Notes: a model not told the origin generated them from the sequence alone. A DNA stretch of 64,000 nucleotides from Acrocarpospora catenulata (GCF_018476525.1 NZ_JAHCST010000039.1:1-64000), one strand, 5' to 3'; counted from the first letter of the stretch, positions 18,633-28,194 are shown. Translations and numbers: made by a program.

Positions 18633-20594
18633 TTAGATCAAGCCGTCCGCGCCGCCCATCTTGAAGATCACGAAGACTGCCACGGCGGCCAGCGCCAGGA
18701 CGACCAGGGCGATCACGATGATCAGCAGGGCGCGGTTGCCCTTCTTCTTCTCCTGCCTGGGCGGGCCGGGGCGCTGGCCCTGCATCGCGAACAGGTCGGT
18801 GCCCAGGCCGGAGGTCGGAGGGCCGCCGGGGACCTGGACCGCTCGGGTGACGCTGTCCACGTCCCCGTAGGGGCCCATCGGCGGCGTCTCGCCCTGTTGC
18901 GGCGGGTACGGCTGGTTGCCGTAGGGCGGCATGATCGGCGGGCCCGGCTGGTACTGCGCGGGCGGCTGCTGGGGGTAGGCCGGGTGCGGTCCGTGTCCGA
19001 CCCGGGCCGTCGCCTCGGGATCGGCGGGCGGGAACCCCGGGTGACCGTGCTGGGCGGGGTGCCCTGGGTGACCTTGCTGGCCCGGGTATGGCGGCTGGCC
19101 CGGCTGGTTGGGGTCGGGGTAGTGGTGGGGCGGGGCGGGGAACTGTGCCGGGCCCGGCCCCGCGTAGTTGGGCTGGCCCGGGAAGTTGGGCTGGGCCGGG
19201 GCCGGGTAGGCCTGCGGGTTCTGGGGCGGCTGCTCAGGGGCGCCGACCACGCCGAACTGGCCCGGCTGGCCGCCGTGGCCGGGCATGCCGGGGTGATCCG
19301 GGTATCCCGGGTGCGGCGGCTGCTCTGGGGGCGCGAACTGGGGGTGGCCTGGCGCGGGGAAGTAGTTCGGCAGGTGGCCGACATCGACGGTCGGGGGACC
19401 CGGGTTGTTGGCCGGCTGCGGCGGGGCGGGAGGCGGGGTGGGGGGCGCGGCGGCCGGGGGTGCCTTGGGGATGCGAGGGGGCGCCGGGGTGGCGTCGCCG
19501 TCCGGCGGGAAGACCCGCTTGTCGGGCAGGCGGCCCTCGACGGTGGTGTCCTCGGAGGACTGGGTGGTGGCGCGCGGCTTGTGGACCTCGGGCGGCGGCG
19601 GGGGAATCTCGGCGGCGGTCTCGGGCAGGAGCGCGCCGGAGGAACCCCTCATTATGATCATCGTACTGTCGGATTCGTCGTGCGCCGCGGGGGGCGGCGG
19701 AGCGACGGGAGCAGGGGGCGGCGGAGCGGCAGGAGGAGGCGGCGCCGCGGGGGCGGGCTCGCCGGGCAGCCGGACCGAGGTGGGCGTGTCGGCGATCGTG
19801 CGGAACATGACGGCGGCGCGCTCGGCCGGCAGCCGGGTCCGGTAGTCCTTCTCCAGGAGCCCTTCCAGGACCGGGCGGAGCGGCCCGGCATGGGTGGGCG
19901 GGTCGCAGTTCTCGGTCATCAGCGCGGTCAGCGTCTCGGCGACCGTGCGCCGCTCGTACGCGGGACGGCCCTCGACCGCGAAGTACAGGGTCGCGCCCAG
20001 CGCCCACAGGTCCGACTCCGGCCCGGCGTAGTCGCCCCTGGCGCGTTCCGGGGCCGTGTAACCGGGCGAGCCGATCACCATGCCGGTCTGCGTCAACGCC
20101 GTGTCGCCGAGTGACTTGGCGATGCCGAAGTCGGTCAGCACCACCCGCCCGTTCTCGGTGATCAGCACATTGCTGGGCTTCACGTCCCGGTGCAGGATGC
20201 CCTGGCCGTGCGCGGCCCGCAGTGCCCCGAGCAGGTCGTGTCCGATCTCGGCCACCAGGCGGAGCGGCAGCGGCCCCTCCTCCTCGATCACCTGCTCCAG
20301 CGAGCGCCCCTCGACCAGCTCCATGATGATCCAGGGCGCGCCCTCGAACTCGATGGCGTCGTAGATGGTGGCCACCGAGGGGTGCCGCACCCGCGCCGCC
20401 GTACGGCCTTCGCGGATCATGCGTTCCCGCAGTTCGTGGCGTTGCTCGGCGGTCAGGACCGGGTCTTGCCTGATCTCCTTGACCGCGACGTCGCGGCCCA
20501 GCGAACGATCGACGGCACGCCAGACGGTGCCCATGGTGCCGCGACCGAGGGGCGTGATCAGCTCGTAGCGCTCAGCGAGCAGCCTGCTCTGCAT
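18633..20594 (-). CDS. Ser/Thr protein kinase, C-terminally tail-anchored
   Basis: 653 residues from the ATG at 20594; there is no clear ribosome site, and TATCTT six bases upstream suggests a leaderless message. The Hanks kinase domain covers roughly residues 10-270: GRGTMGTVW loop, VAVKE lysine, HRDVKPSNVL, DFGIAKS and the APE-like APERARG. A very long Pro/Gln/His-rich cytoplasmic linker of about 330 residues follows. One helix (ALLIIVIALVVLALAAVAVF) leaves only about ten residues outside. With no extracellular sensor domain, its input must come from inside or through the membrane. Confidence 0.88.
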   Translation of the reverse strand: MQSRLLAERYELITPLGRGTMGTVWRAVDRSLGRDVAVKEIRQDPVLTAEQRHELRERMIREGRTAARVRHPSVATIYDAIEFEGAPWIIMELVEGRSLEQVIEEEGPLPLRLVAEIGHDLLGALRAAHGQGILHRDVKPSNVLITENGRVVLTDFGIAKSLGDTALTQTGMVIGSPGYTAPERARGDYAGPESDLWALGATLYFAVEGRPAYERRTVAETLTALMTENCDPPTHAGPLRPVLEGLLEKDYRTRLPAERAAVMFRTIADTPTSVRLPGEPAPAAPPPPAAPPPPAPVAPPPPAAHDESDSTMIIMRGSSGALLPETAAEIPPPPPEVHKPRATTQSSEDTTVEGRLPDKRVFPPDGDATPAPPRIPKAPPAAAPPTPPPAPPQPANNPGPPTVDVGHLPNYFPAPGHPQFAPPEQPPHPGYPDHPGMPGHGGQPGQFGVVGAPEQPPQNPQAYPAPAQPNFPGQPNYAGPGPAQFPAPPHHYPDPNQPGQPPYPGQQGHPGHPAQHGHPGFPPADPEATARVGHGPHPAYPQQPPAQYQPGPPIMPPYGNQPYPPQQGETPPMGPYGDVDSVTRAVQVPGGPPTSGLGTDLFAMQGQRPGPPRQEKKKGNRALLIIVIALVVLALAAVAVFVIFKMGGADGLI

Positions 20595-20649
20595 GACTAG
20601 AAGATAGCGAGAGTTCCTTGACCCTCGCTTTCCGGTCACTTACCAATTT

Positions 20650-21873
20650 TCACCGACGAAACCGGCGCGGCCAGAAACGACGAGGAAGCACCATCCGGAT
20701 GAAGTTCTCCAACTGCCGGACGAAAGGGCGTTGGGCCACCTCGAACTCCGCCGGTTTGCGGTGCACGCCTTCGGCGGGACGCCTGCGCTGGGCCGGCACG
20801 GCCGCGATGTCGCCCGTGTCGTGCGGTTCGCGGGGGTAGACCGGCGGGGCCGGTTCTGGCCGGCGCGGCGGGACCGGCCGGGGGATCGGACGCGGGTCGG
20901 CCCGGTGCTGTCCTCGGTGCGGCGCCTTGCGGGCCGGCGGGGGGAAGGCCTGTGGCGACCCCTTGCGGGCCGGTGGCGGGAAGGCCGGCGGCGACGGCCG
21001 GGGCGCCCGGTGTGGCGCGATGGGTTCCTCGGCGCTGCCCCCGGCGGCCACCCGGGCCAGCATCAGCGCGGCCCGCACCGCGTCCAGACGCGCCGCCGGG
21101 TCGATCTGGAGCAGCCCGCGCAGCACCGGCGCCAGCGGCCCGGCCCGTTCCATCGGGATCGGCGCGCCGCTGGTCAGCGCGGCCAGCGCGGCGGCGGCCG
21201 TACGGCGGCCGTGCAGGCCACGGCCCTCGACGGCGGTGTACAGGGTCGCGCCGAGCGACCACAGGTCGGCGGCCGGGCTGGCCTTGTCGCCCAGCACCCG
21301 CTCGGGCGCGATGTACCCGGCCGAGCCCAGCACGATGCCGGCCTGGGTGATCGAGACGTCGCCCTCCAGGGCGGCCAGACCGAAGTCGGTCAGCACCGCC
21401 CGGTCCTCGGTGACCAGCACGTTGCTGGGCTTCACGTCCCGGTGCAGGATGCCCTTGGCGTGCACGGCGCGCAGCGCGCCGAGCACCTGGCGGCCGATCT
21501 CGGCCACCCGCTGCGGATCCTGCGGGCCGGCGTTCTTGACCAGGTCCTCCAGGGACTCGGCCTTGAGCAGCTCCATCACGATCCACGGCCGGTCGTCCTC
21601 GGTGATGACGTCGAAGACGGTGATCACCGAGGGGTGGGCCACCATCGCGGTGGCCCGGCCCTCGCGCTCGGTCCTGGCGCAGAGTTCGGCGCGGAGTTCC
21701 TCGTCCAGTACCAGCGGGAGCCGCACCTCCTTGACCGCGACATCACGGTCAAGGAGCTCATCGCGCGCACGCCAGACAGTCCCCATGCCGCCGCGCCCCA
21801 CCGGCTGGAGTAGCCGGTAACGCGCAGCTAACTGGTATCCGGACGGCGCGCGCATGGGTGGCAGCTTACCCAT
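20650..21873 (-). CDS. Ser/Thr protein kinase, soluble with basic C-terminus
   Basis: About 407 residues from the ATG at 21873; 21855 is an alternative start. The kinase domain runs over the first 270 residues: GRGGMGTVW, VAVKEVR, HRDVKPSNVL, DFGLAAL. A Pro-rich linker follows, and the tail FIRMVLPRRFWPRRFRR is strongly basic and amphipathic with no true membrane helix. It may bind membrane or nucleic acid by charge. It is 55 nt upstream of the second kinase and its kinase domain is clearly related (shared WIVMEL, LGALRA), so the pair looks like a duplication. Confidence 0.87.
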   Translation of the reverse strand: MGKLPPMRAPSGYQLAARYRLLQPVGRGGMGTVWRARDELLDRDVAVKEVRLPLVLDEELRAELCARTEREGRATAMVAHPSVITVFDVITEDDRPWIVMELLKAESLEDLVKNAGPQDPQRVAEIGRQVLGALRAVHAKGILHRDVKPSNVLVTEDRAVLTDFGLAALEGDVSITQAGIVLGSAGYIAPERVLGDKASPAADLWSLGATLYTAVEGRGLHGRRTAAAALAALTSGAPIPMERAGPLAPVLRGLLQIDPAARLDAVRAALMLARVAAGGSAEEPIAPHRAPRPSPPAFPPPARKGSPQAFPPPARKAPHRGQHRADPRPIPRPVPPRRPEPAPPVYPREPHDTGDIAAVPAQRRRPAEGVHRKPAEFEVAQRPFVRQLENFIRMVLPRRFWPRRFRR

Positions 21874-21882
21874 TTCGGTACA

Positions 21883-21898
21883 GGTGCCTGTAGGCACC
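21883..21898. promoter_or_regulatory. Inverted repeat before the kinase gene
   Basis: GGTGCC-TGTA-GGCACC is a perfect 6-bp inverted repeat 10 bp upstream of the kinase ATG at 21873. It may be an operator or a leader hairpin affecting initiation. Confidence 0.35.
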
Positions 21899-21980
21899 GG
21901 GCCGATTAGTTGTCGAGATCTTCTGTCAAATGTGGTCAGGACGGCCGTTTGGTGAACGGGAGGTTTCCTGGGACGCAGGG

Positions 21981-23621
21981 TCAGCGGCGGCCGATGGTGA
22001 GCACGGGGCCGGTGGTGTCCTGGAAGAAATCCTCGCCCTTGTCGTCCACCACGATGAAGGCGGGGAAGTCCACGACCTCGATCTTCCAGACCGCCTCCAT
22101 GCCCAGCTCCGGGTACTCCAGCACCTCCACCTTCTTGATGCAGTCCTGGGCCAGCCGGGCCGCCGGGCCGCCGATGGAGCCCAGGTAGAAGCCCCCGTAC
22201 TTCTGGCACGCCTCGGTGACCTGCCGGGAGCGGTTGCCCTTGGCGAGCATGACCAGGGAGCCGCCGGCCGCCTGGAAGCGTTCGACGTAGGAGTCCATGC
22301 GGCCGGCCGTGGTGGGGCCGAAGGAGCCGGAGGCGTACCCTTCGGGGGTCTTGGCGGGCCCGGCGTAGTAGACCGCGTGGTCCTTCAGGTAGGCGGGCAT
22401 CTCGCCGCCGGCGTCCAGCAGCTCGGCGATCTTGGCGTGCGCGATGTCCCGCGCCACCACGAGCGGGCCTGTCAAGCTGAGTCGGGTCTTAACGGGATAT
22501 TGGGTCAGCTCCGCCAGAATTTCGGACATCGGACGGTTCAGGTCGATGCTCACCACATCGCCGCCGAGGTGCTCGTCGGTGGTGTCCGGGAGGAACCTGG
22601 CCGGGTCGGTCTCCAGCTGCTCCAGGAACACGCCCTCGGGGGTGATCTTCGCCAGCGCCTGGCGGTCGGCCGAGCAGGACACCGCGATGGCCACCGGGCA
22701 GGACGCGCCGTGCCGGGGCAGCCGGATCACCCGGACGTCGTGGCAGAAGTACTTGCCGCCGAACTGGGCGCCGATGCCCAGCTTCTGGGTGAGCTCGAAG
22801 ACCTTCTTCTCCAGTTCCAGGTCGCGGAAGCCGTGCCCGGCGGGGGAGCCCTCGGTGGGCAGCTCGTCCAGGTAGCGGGCGCTGGCGTACTTGGCCGTCT
22901 TCAGCGCGAACTCGGCGCTGGTGCCGCCCACCACGACCGCCAGATGGTACGGCGGGCAGGCGGCGGTGCCGAGCGAGCGGATCTTCTCCTCCAGGAACTG
23001 GAGCATGCGCTTCTCGTTCAGGACCGCCTTGGTCTCCTGGTAGAGGAAGGACTTGTTGGCCGAGCCGCCGCCCTTGGCCATGAACAGGAGCTTGTAGGTG
23101 TCGTCGCCCTCCGCGTACAGCTCGATCTGGGCGGGGAGGTTGTTGCCGGTGTTCTTCTCCTCCCACATGGTGAGCGGGGCCATCTGGGAGTAGCGCAGGT
23201 TGAGCTTGGTGTAGGCGTCGTAGACGCCGCGCGAGATGTGCTCGGCGTCCCGGCCGTCGGTGAGCACGTGCCGGCCGCGCTTGCCCATCACGATCGCGGT
23301 GCCGGTGTCCTGGCACATGGGCAGCACGCCGCCGGCCGAGATGGAGGCGTTCTTGAGCAGGTCGAGCGCGACGAAGCGGTCGTTGCCGCTGGCCTCGGGG
23401 TCATCGATGATCTTGCGGAGCTGGGCCAGGTGGGAGGCGCGGAGGTAGTGCGAGATGTCGTGCACGGCCGTCTCGGTGAGCAGGCGGAGCGCTTCCGGGT
23501 CGACTTCCAGGAACCGGCGGCCTGCCGCTTCGACCACGCGCACCCCCTCGGTGGTGAGCAGCCGGTACTCCGTCTGATCCGGGCCCAGGGGGAGCAGGTC
23601 GGTGTAGTCGAACTCGGGCAT
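21981..23621 (-). CDS. fumA: Class I fumarate hydratase (iron-sulfur)
   Basis: 546 residues from the ATG at 23621, with GGAGG ten bases upstream; the much longer open frame running to 24923 is a GC-driven artefact. It hydrates fumarate to malate with a [4Fe-4S] cluster, with Cys in [18 protein letters not shown] and [21 protein letters not shown] and the C-terminal beta-domain ending [14 protein letters not shown] are typical. It is oxygen sensitive and iron dependent, so having fumC close by gives a back-up under oxidative or iron stress. Confidence 0.93.
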   Translation of the reverse strand: MPEFDYTDLLPLGPDQTEYRLLTTEGVRVVEAAGRRFLEVDPEALRLLTETAVHDISHYLRASHLAQLRKIIDDPEASGNDRFVALDLLKNASISAGGVLPMCQDTGTAIVMGKRGRHVLTDGRDAEHISRGVYDAYTKLNLRYSQMAPLTMWEEKNTGNNLPAQIELYAEGDDTYKLLFMAKGGGSANKSFLYQETKAVLNEKRMLQFLEEKIRSLGTAACPPYHLAVVVGGTSAEFALKTAKYASARYLDELPTEGSPAGHGFRDLELEKKVFELTQKLGIGAQFGGKYFCHDVRVIRLPRHGASCPVAIAVSCSADRQALAKITPEGVFLEQLETDPARFLPDTTDEHLGGDVVSIDLNRPMSEILAELTQYPVKTRLSLTGPLVVARDIAHAKIAELLDAGGEMPAYLKDHAVYYAGPAKTPEGYASGSFGPTTAGRMDSYVERFQAAGGSLVMLAKGNRSRQVTEACQKYGGFYLGSIGGPAARLAQDCIKKVEVLEYPELGMEAVWKIEVVDFPAFIVVDDKGEDFFQDTTGPVLTIGRR

Positions 23622-23671
23622 CGTCGTTGATCCTCCGTGCGGGGTTGACGCTGCCCCAAACTGTACGACCC

Positions 23672-24541
23672 CTACTCCGGGCGCAGTCCCAGCAGGATGC
23701 CCGCGATCACGATGGCGGCCCCGGCCAGGTCGGCGACGGTGGGAGCCCCAAGGCCGAGGAGGACGCCCGTGGTGATGGCGCCTATGGGGATCATCCCGGC
23801 GAACAGGCCCGCCTTTCCGGGGCCGAGGCGGGGCAGGGCGCTGTACCAGAGGAAGAACGCGACCGTGGTGACGATCAGCGCGAGGTAACCGAGTCCTAGC
23901 GCTTCGGCGAGGGTCGGCACCCGGAGCATCGCGGTCCCGTCCGTGACGAGGCCGATCAGGAGCAGCATCGGCACCGCCAGGGTGACCGAGTACGCGGAGA
24001 CCTTCATCGCGCCCAGCCTCGGCAGCAGGGGCAGCGCCAGGAGGGAGAAGCAGACCTCGCAGGCGAGCGCGCCGGCGGCCCAGGCCAGGCCGGGCAGGTT
24101 GCCCGAACCCAGGCCGGTGGCGAGCGTGGCGCCCGTCACGACCACGGCGGCGGCCAGCAGGATCCTGCGGTTCAGGGCTCTCGCGCACAGGGCCAGGGCC
24201 AGGGGCACGGTGCCGAGCACGGTGCCGACCAGGGCGGGGCCGGCGTGCCTGGCCGACTCGATCACGCACACGTTGAACAGGACCAGGCCGGTGAGGGCGA
24301 GCAACGCCAGCTGTCCGACGTCCCGCGCCGACAGGGGTGCGGGTGGATTCGAGGTCAGCCGGACCGCCAGGAGCAGGGCCACCGCGGCCAGCGCGTACCG
24401 GACGGCCTGGCCGCCGTACAACGGATAGTCCTGGATCAGATCGGACACGGCCGCCAGGGTGCCGACGAGGAACATCGCCGTGGTGGCCATGGGGGCCGCT
24501 CTGGTGTCCAAGCTGGGGGTTGTCTTGAAATCTGTGGTCAT
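23672..24541 (-). CDS. DMT/EamA-family transporter
   Basis: 289 residues from the ATG at 24541. About ten hydrophobic segments are arranged as two EamA repeats. The second repeat keeps [18 protein letters not shown] and ends in [12 protein letters not shown]. Such proteins export amino acids or metabolites. It is divergent from a MocR regulator across a 69-bp spacer with three repeated sites, the standard layout for a MocR-controlled exporter. It could supply or remove a vitamin B6- or amino-acid-related compound (inference). Confidence 0.85.
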   Translation of the reverse strand: MTTDFKTTPSLDTRAAPMATTAMFLVGTLAAVSDLIQDYPLYGGQAVRYALAAVALLLAVRLTSNPPAPLSARDVGQLALLALTGLVLFNVCVIESARHAGPALVGTVLGTVPLALALCARALNRRILLAAAVVVTGATLATGLGSGNLPGLAWAAGALACEVCFSLLALPLLPRLGAMKVSAYSVTLAVPMLLLIGLVTDGTAMLRVPTLAEALGLGYLALIVTTVAFFLWYSALPRLGPGKAGLFAGMIPIGAITTGVLLGLGAPTVADLAGAAIVIAGILLGLRPE

Positions 24542-24554
24542 GGCGGACGATGCT

Positions 24555-24610
24555 AGGGAGCCAATGGTTCCCTGAAGTAGTCCAATCAGTCCCTGTGAAA
24601 GTGGGCCAAT
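24555..24610. promoter_or_regulatory. Three CCAAT-box direct repeats, likely MocR sites
   Basis: AGGGAGCCAAT (24555-24565), AGTAGTCCAAT (24576-24586) and AGTGGGCCAAT (24600-24610) lie in one orientation, with starts 21 and 24 bp apart, in the divergent spacer. The last, preceded by AA, resembles PdxR-type AAAGTGG half-sites from other bacteria. It abuts the MocR TTG start. Confidence 0.5.
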
Positions 24611-25966
24611 TTGGCCGATCTGCATGTGACGATAAATCGCGAAGAGGGTGGGATCGCCGGGCAGATCGCCCGGGATCTTCGGGAGGCCGTGCGTTCCGGG
24701 CGGCTGGCTTCCGCGACCCGGCTTCCGGCCAGCCGGGAGCTGGCGAGGGATCTCGGGGTCTCGCGGGGCGCGGTGGTCGAGGCGTACGAGCAGCTGGTGG
24801 CGGAAGGGTTCCTGGAATCACGGGTCGGGGCGGGGACTCGGGTGGCTCTGATCGCGCCGGTCGGATCGCGGTCCCGGGACGCCCGGTCGCTGCCGGAATC
24901 GCTGGATGGATATCGGCCGACATCTCCGGATCTGGGGGCGTTTCCGCGGCGGGCGTGGCTGGCCGCGTTGCGGCAGGTTCTCGCGACGTTGCCCAATGAC
25001 GCGCTGGACTACGGCGATCCCGGCGGGGTCCGGGAGCTCCGGGTCGAGCTGGCCGCCTACCTGCGGCGGGTGCGGGCGGCGGATGTCGTGCCCGAGGACA
25101 TCGTGATCGTCACCGGGGTCGCGCAGGGGCTGAGCCTCTCCGTACACGTGCTGGCCAAGGCCAAGGGGCGGCCGATCAGGCTGGCTACCGAGGCTCCCAC
25201 CAGCACCCGCCAGGAGCCGCTGCTCAGGCGGGCCGGAGCCGAGCTCGCCGGTGTTCCGGTCGACGCCGAAGGCATCGACGTGGGGGCGCTCGCCCGTACC
25301 GGCGCGGACGCCGTGCTGCTCACCCCGGCACACCACTACCCGACCGGGGTGGTGCTCTCGCCGCGCCGCCGCGCCGAACTGGTCGCCTGGGCCGCGGCCA
25401 CGGGAGCCGTCATCCTGGAGGACGACTACGACGCCGAGTTCCGTTTCGACCGGGATCCCGTCGGGTGCCTTCAGGGCCTCGCCCCCGGGCGGGTGGTCTT
25501 CACGGGCAGTGTCAGCAAGGCGCTCGCCCCCGGCATGCGCCTCGGCTGGCTGGCCGCCCCGCCCGCGCTGGCCGCCGCTGTACGGCGGGCGCGTGCCGAA
25601 CTCGATCTCGGCTCCCCGGTGCTCGATCAGTACACGCTGGCGTACTTCATCCGATCCGGCGGGTATGACCGCCACCTGCGCCGGATGCGCCGCGAGTACC
25701 GGGTCCGCCGGGACGCTCTGGTCACCGCTCTGGCGGAGCATTTCCCTGATGTACGGGTTCAGGGGATCTCGGCGGGACTGCACCTCTATGCCGAGGTGGA
25801 CGGGGATCCGGCCGCGTTCGCCGGGCAGGCCCAGGCGTACGGCCTGGCCGCCGAATCCGCTGGTCAGGGCGTCGCCATCGGCTTCGCCTGTCTTTCGGAA
25901 CACCGGATCGCCGGCGCCGTTCGCGCCATGGCGGGGGTCAAGGGTGATCCGGCGGGTCAGGGGTGA
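24611..25966 (+). CDS. MocR-family GntR/aminotransferase-like regulator
   Basis: 451 residues from a TTG that gives the usual MADLHV beginning; GTG at 24626 is the alternative. The GntR winged helix occupies the first 75 residues ([25 protein letters not shown]). A fold-type I aminotransferase domain follows, with [14 protein letters not shown] and the PLP lysine in [12 protein letters not shown]. MocR proteins sense PLP or a PLP adduct and switch a nearby transporter or vitamin B6 gene. The spacing of the three sites upstream fits control of the DMT gene and of itself. The 3' end overlaps the convergent MFS gene by 10 bp. Confidence 0.88.
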   Translation: MADLHVTINREEGGIAGQIARDLREAVRSGRLASATRLPASRELARDLGVSRGAVVEAYEQLVAEGFLESRVGAGTRVALIAPVGSRSRDARSLPESLDGYRPTSPDLGAFPRRAWLAALRQVLATLPNDALDYGDPGGVRELRVELAAYLRRVRAADVVPEDIVIVTGVAQGLSLSVHVLAKAKGRPIRLATEAPTSTRQEPLLRRAGAELAGVPVDAEGIDVGALARTGADAVLLTPAHHYPTGVVLSPRRRAELVAWAAATGAVILEDDYDAEFRFDRDPVGCLQGLAPGRVVFTGSVSKALAPGMRLGWLAAPPALAAAVRRARAELDLGSPVLDQYTLAYFIRSGGYDRHLRRMRREYRVRRDALVTALAEHFPDVRVQGISAGLHLYAEVDGDPAAFAGQAQAYGLAAESAGQGVAIGFACLSEHRIAGAVRAMAGVKGDPAGQG

Positions 25967-27216
25967 TCGGTGGTCGCGGGAGCGGGGGTTCTCGGTGCGA
26001 AACCCCTGGCCAGGATGACGATCGCGGCGACCAGGACCAAGGGGGCGGCGAACGCGATCCGGAAGTCGGTCGCGTCCGCGATACCGCCGACCAGGGCCGC
26101 GCCGACGATGAAGCCGACGTAGTTGAACATGTTGACCCGGGCGATGGCGACCCCCGTGCCCTTCGGATCCAGGCGTCCGGCCGCCGAGAACGACTGGGGG
26201 GCGATCACTGACAGGCCCACTCCGGTGAGGGCGAATCCGGCGATGGCCAGCGCCTCGTTCGGCGCGGCCACGATGGCCAGGAAACCGAGCGTGGCCACCG
26301 CCGCCCCGGTGCGTACGATCACGGCGGGGCCGAACCTGTGTACCGCGAAGTCGCCACCCACTCGGACCAGGAAGGTCGTCGCCTGGTACGCGCCCAGCGC
26401 CCACGGCACCAGCCATGCCTCCGCGTTCATCACCTCGTCGAAGTAGACCGAGCCGAAGTTGGAGATGGCGGCGTCGCCGACGTACAGGAAGGCCATGGCC
26501 AGGCAGAGCGGGAGAATCGGCCCCCAGGGGAAACCCGCGCCGCTCGCGGCGGCTCCCATGGGCGCTACGTTCCCCTCGGTCGCTACGTGCTCCCCGGTTG
26601 CTACGTGCTCCCCGGTTGTCACGTGCTCCTCGGCTGGCGTGCACAGCCAGTGCGAGGCGCTCAGTGAGATCGCGACGCCGACGGTCATCGCCACGGTGAA
26701 GGCCGGTCCGATGGCCCACCCGGCGTCGGCCGCCCACGAGGCCCAGGCCGCGCCGATCACCGCCGCCGCGCTCCACAACGCGTGGAAACCCGTCATCACC
26801 GGGCGCGCGTACCGGCGTTCCACCGTGCTGCCCTGCATGTTCATTCCGGCGTCCACGCCGCCCAGGCCGAGGCCGAACAGCACCAGTGTGCCGATCAGCA
26901 GGGGAACGTCCGGGGCGAACCCGGTCAGCACGACCGCCAGGCAGGTCAGGGGCTGCGTGCCGCGTAACACCCGGCGGCTGCCGTACCTGGCGGCCAGGGA
27001 ACCCGCGAGCACGCTACCGGCACCCGCGATGACCGGGACCACGAGCAGCAGCAGGGTCAGCTCACCCTCGCCCAGTCCGTGTTTGTTCTGCAACGCGGCC
27101 ACCTGGGTGAGCAGGGTGGCGAAGGTCAGCCCTTGGACGAAGAAGACCGCGAAGGTGGCAAGACGTGTCTGCCGGTCACGGGGGGTGGGGGCCACGGTCC
27201 CTCCGAGGACGAACAT
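25957..27216 (-). CDS. MFS transporter, YbjJ-like, with repeat-expanded central loop
   Basis: 419 residues with twelve hydrophobic segments. The MFS loop motif near residue 70 reads GSLAARYGSRRVLRG, and GLGLGGVDAGMNMQG follows in segment 4. The cytoplasmic loop between segments 6 and 7 holds a sixfold-residue repeat (TTGEHVATGEHVATEGNVAP) that comes from an 18-bp DNA tandem repeat. Substrate unknown; YbjJ-type proteins are poorly characterised exporters. It is divergent from the DUF1707 gene across the hairpin array. Confidence 0.85.
   Translation of the reverse strand: MFVLGGTVAPTPRDRQTRLATFAVFFVQGLTFATLLTQVAALQNKHGLGEGELTLLLLVVPVIAGAGSVLAGSLAARYGSRRVLRGTQPLTCLAVVLTGFAPDVPLLIGTLVLFGLGLGGVDAGMNMQGSTVERRYARPVMTGFHALWSAAAVIGAAWASWAADAGWAIGPAFTVAMTVGVAISLSASHWLCTPAEEHVTTGEHVATGEHVATEGNVAPMGAAASGAGFPWGPILPLCLAMAFLYVGDAAISNFGSVYFDEVMNAEAWLVPWALGAYQATTFLVRVGGDFAVHRFGPAVIVRTGAAVATLGFLAIVAAPNEALAIAGFALTGVGLSVIAPQSFSAAGRLDPKGTGVAIARVNMFNYVGFIVGAALVGGIADATDFRIAFAAPLVLVAAIVILARGFAPRTPAPATTDHP
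26560..26631 (-). repeat. 18-bp tandem repeat inside the MFS gene, four units
   Basis: Four 18-bp units start at 26560, 26578, 26596 and 26614; the core on the plus strand is GGTTGCTACGTGCTCCCC. The length keeps the frame, so copy-number change would lengthen or shorten the central transporter loop by six residues without breaking it. Confidence 0.8.
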
Positions 27217-27285
27217 GAGCAGCGTTCAGAATTCCGTCAGGCTAGGCGCGACGCGGGTACCGGTCAATGGGCCGATGGCCACGGG

Positions 27286-27555
27286 CTGTGGTTGGTTGTC
27301 CCGGGCTTGATGTCCGACTGCGATTGGTTGTGCCGGACTGGTGGTGGGGTCCGGCTGTAGTTGGTTGTTCCGGCTCTGAGGTCTGGCTGTGATTGGTTGT
27401 GCCGGACCTGGTGGCCCGACTGTGGTCGGTTGTCCTGGGCTTGGGCGGGTCCCGCTGCTATTGGTTGTGCTGGACTCGGTGGTCCGGCTGCTATTGGGGT
27501 CGTGCCGGGCCTGGCGATCCGGCTGTGATTGGTCGTACCGGACCTGGCAGCCCGG
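27286..27555. repeat. Eight tandem imperfect hairpin repeats between divergent genes
   Basis: Units start at 27286, 27318, 27355, 27387, 27420, 27455, 27488 and 27523, each 32-37 bp. Each begins CTG(T/C)NATTGGTTGT or a variant, followed by a palindrome of the type CCGGACC-TGGT-GGTCCGG. Arms vary between units but mostly stay complementary, some through G-U pairs. Unit lengths are not multiples of three, so the array is not coding. It fills the 354-bp spacer between the MFS and DUF1707 genes. Confidence 0.85.
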
Positions 27556-27570
27556 GCATACCCTCGAAGC

Positions 27571-28194
27571 GTGAGCACCGATTTTCGTGACTGGATCGCC
27601 GCCTGGGTGGCGCCCCGGGACACCAGCGGACCCCGGCCCGAGGAGTTGCGCGCCTCCAACGCCGACCGGGAACGGGTGGTGGCCGCGCTCACCGACGCCG
27701 TCTCGGACGGGCGGCTCACGCCGATGGAACACGAGGAACGCATCGAGGCCGCCTACCGCGCGCAGACCCTGGGCGAGCTGGCCGCGCTCACCACCGACCT
27801 GCTCCCTCCCGAGCACCAGCCCTTCCTGATGCACGAACGGCCAGTGATGGCGCTGTTCCGCACGGAGAACCGCGGCGGACGCTGGGTGGTCCCCGAGAAG
27901 ATCCCGGTTACCTCGCTGGTCGGGAACGTCAACATCGACCTGCGGGAGGCCCTGCTCCAGTCCCGCCGCGTCACCGTGCAACTCGCGGTCATGGCGGGCA
28001 CGGTCACCCTGCTCGTCCCCCATGGCGTACGGGTGGTGCTCGCCCCCGACGCCCGCGTCCGCTCATTCAAGGACGAAACCAGCCCCGCCACCACCCCCGA
28101 CGCCCCGGTCATCGAACTGGCCGGCTTCAGCTACGGCGGCCGCGTAATAGCCCGCTGCCCCAAACCACCCAAACGCCCATTCTTTCGACGCTAA
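27571..28194 (+). CDS. DUF1707 (SHOCT-like) and LiaF-like domain protein
   Basis: 207 residues, GTG start. A leaderless start is likely, since TACCCT (27559-27564) lies six bases before the GTG and no ribosome site is seen. The first 60 residues after a short head carry the DUF1707 pattern LRASNADRERVVAALTDAVSDGRL. The C-terminal half resembles the LiaF/DUF2154 beta-helix-like domain (SLVGNVNIDLREALL, VTLLVPHGVRVVL). Proteins of this type are linked with envelope-stress circuits. No membrane helix is present, so it is cytosolic or peripheral. Confidence 0.78.
   Translation: MSTDFRDWIAAWVAPRDTSGPRPEELRASNADRERVVAALTDAVSDGRLTPMEHEERIEAAYRAQTLGELAALTTDLLPPEHQPFLMHERPVMALFRTENRGGRWVVPEKIPVTSLVGNVNIDLREALLQSRRVTVQLAVMAGTVTLLVPHGVRVVLAPDARVRSFKDETSPATTPDAPVIELAGFSYGGRVIARCPKPPKRPFFRR

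Noticed and set aside
23622-24923. Open frame extending fumA N-terminally to 980 residues
   Set aside because: The extra part lies antisense to the DMT gene's codon structure and is Arg/Pro-rich noise; the family start and ribosome site are at 23621.
27286-27555. CRISPR array
   Set aside because: Units are contiguous and diverged, with no unique spacers of constant length, and no cas gene is in the window.
27226-28023. Minus-strand frame reading through the tandem hairpin array
   Set aside because: Repeat unit lengths are not multiples of three and the translation is shifted between units; DUF1707 on the plus strand explains the rest.
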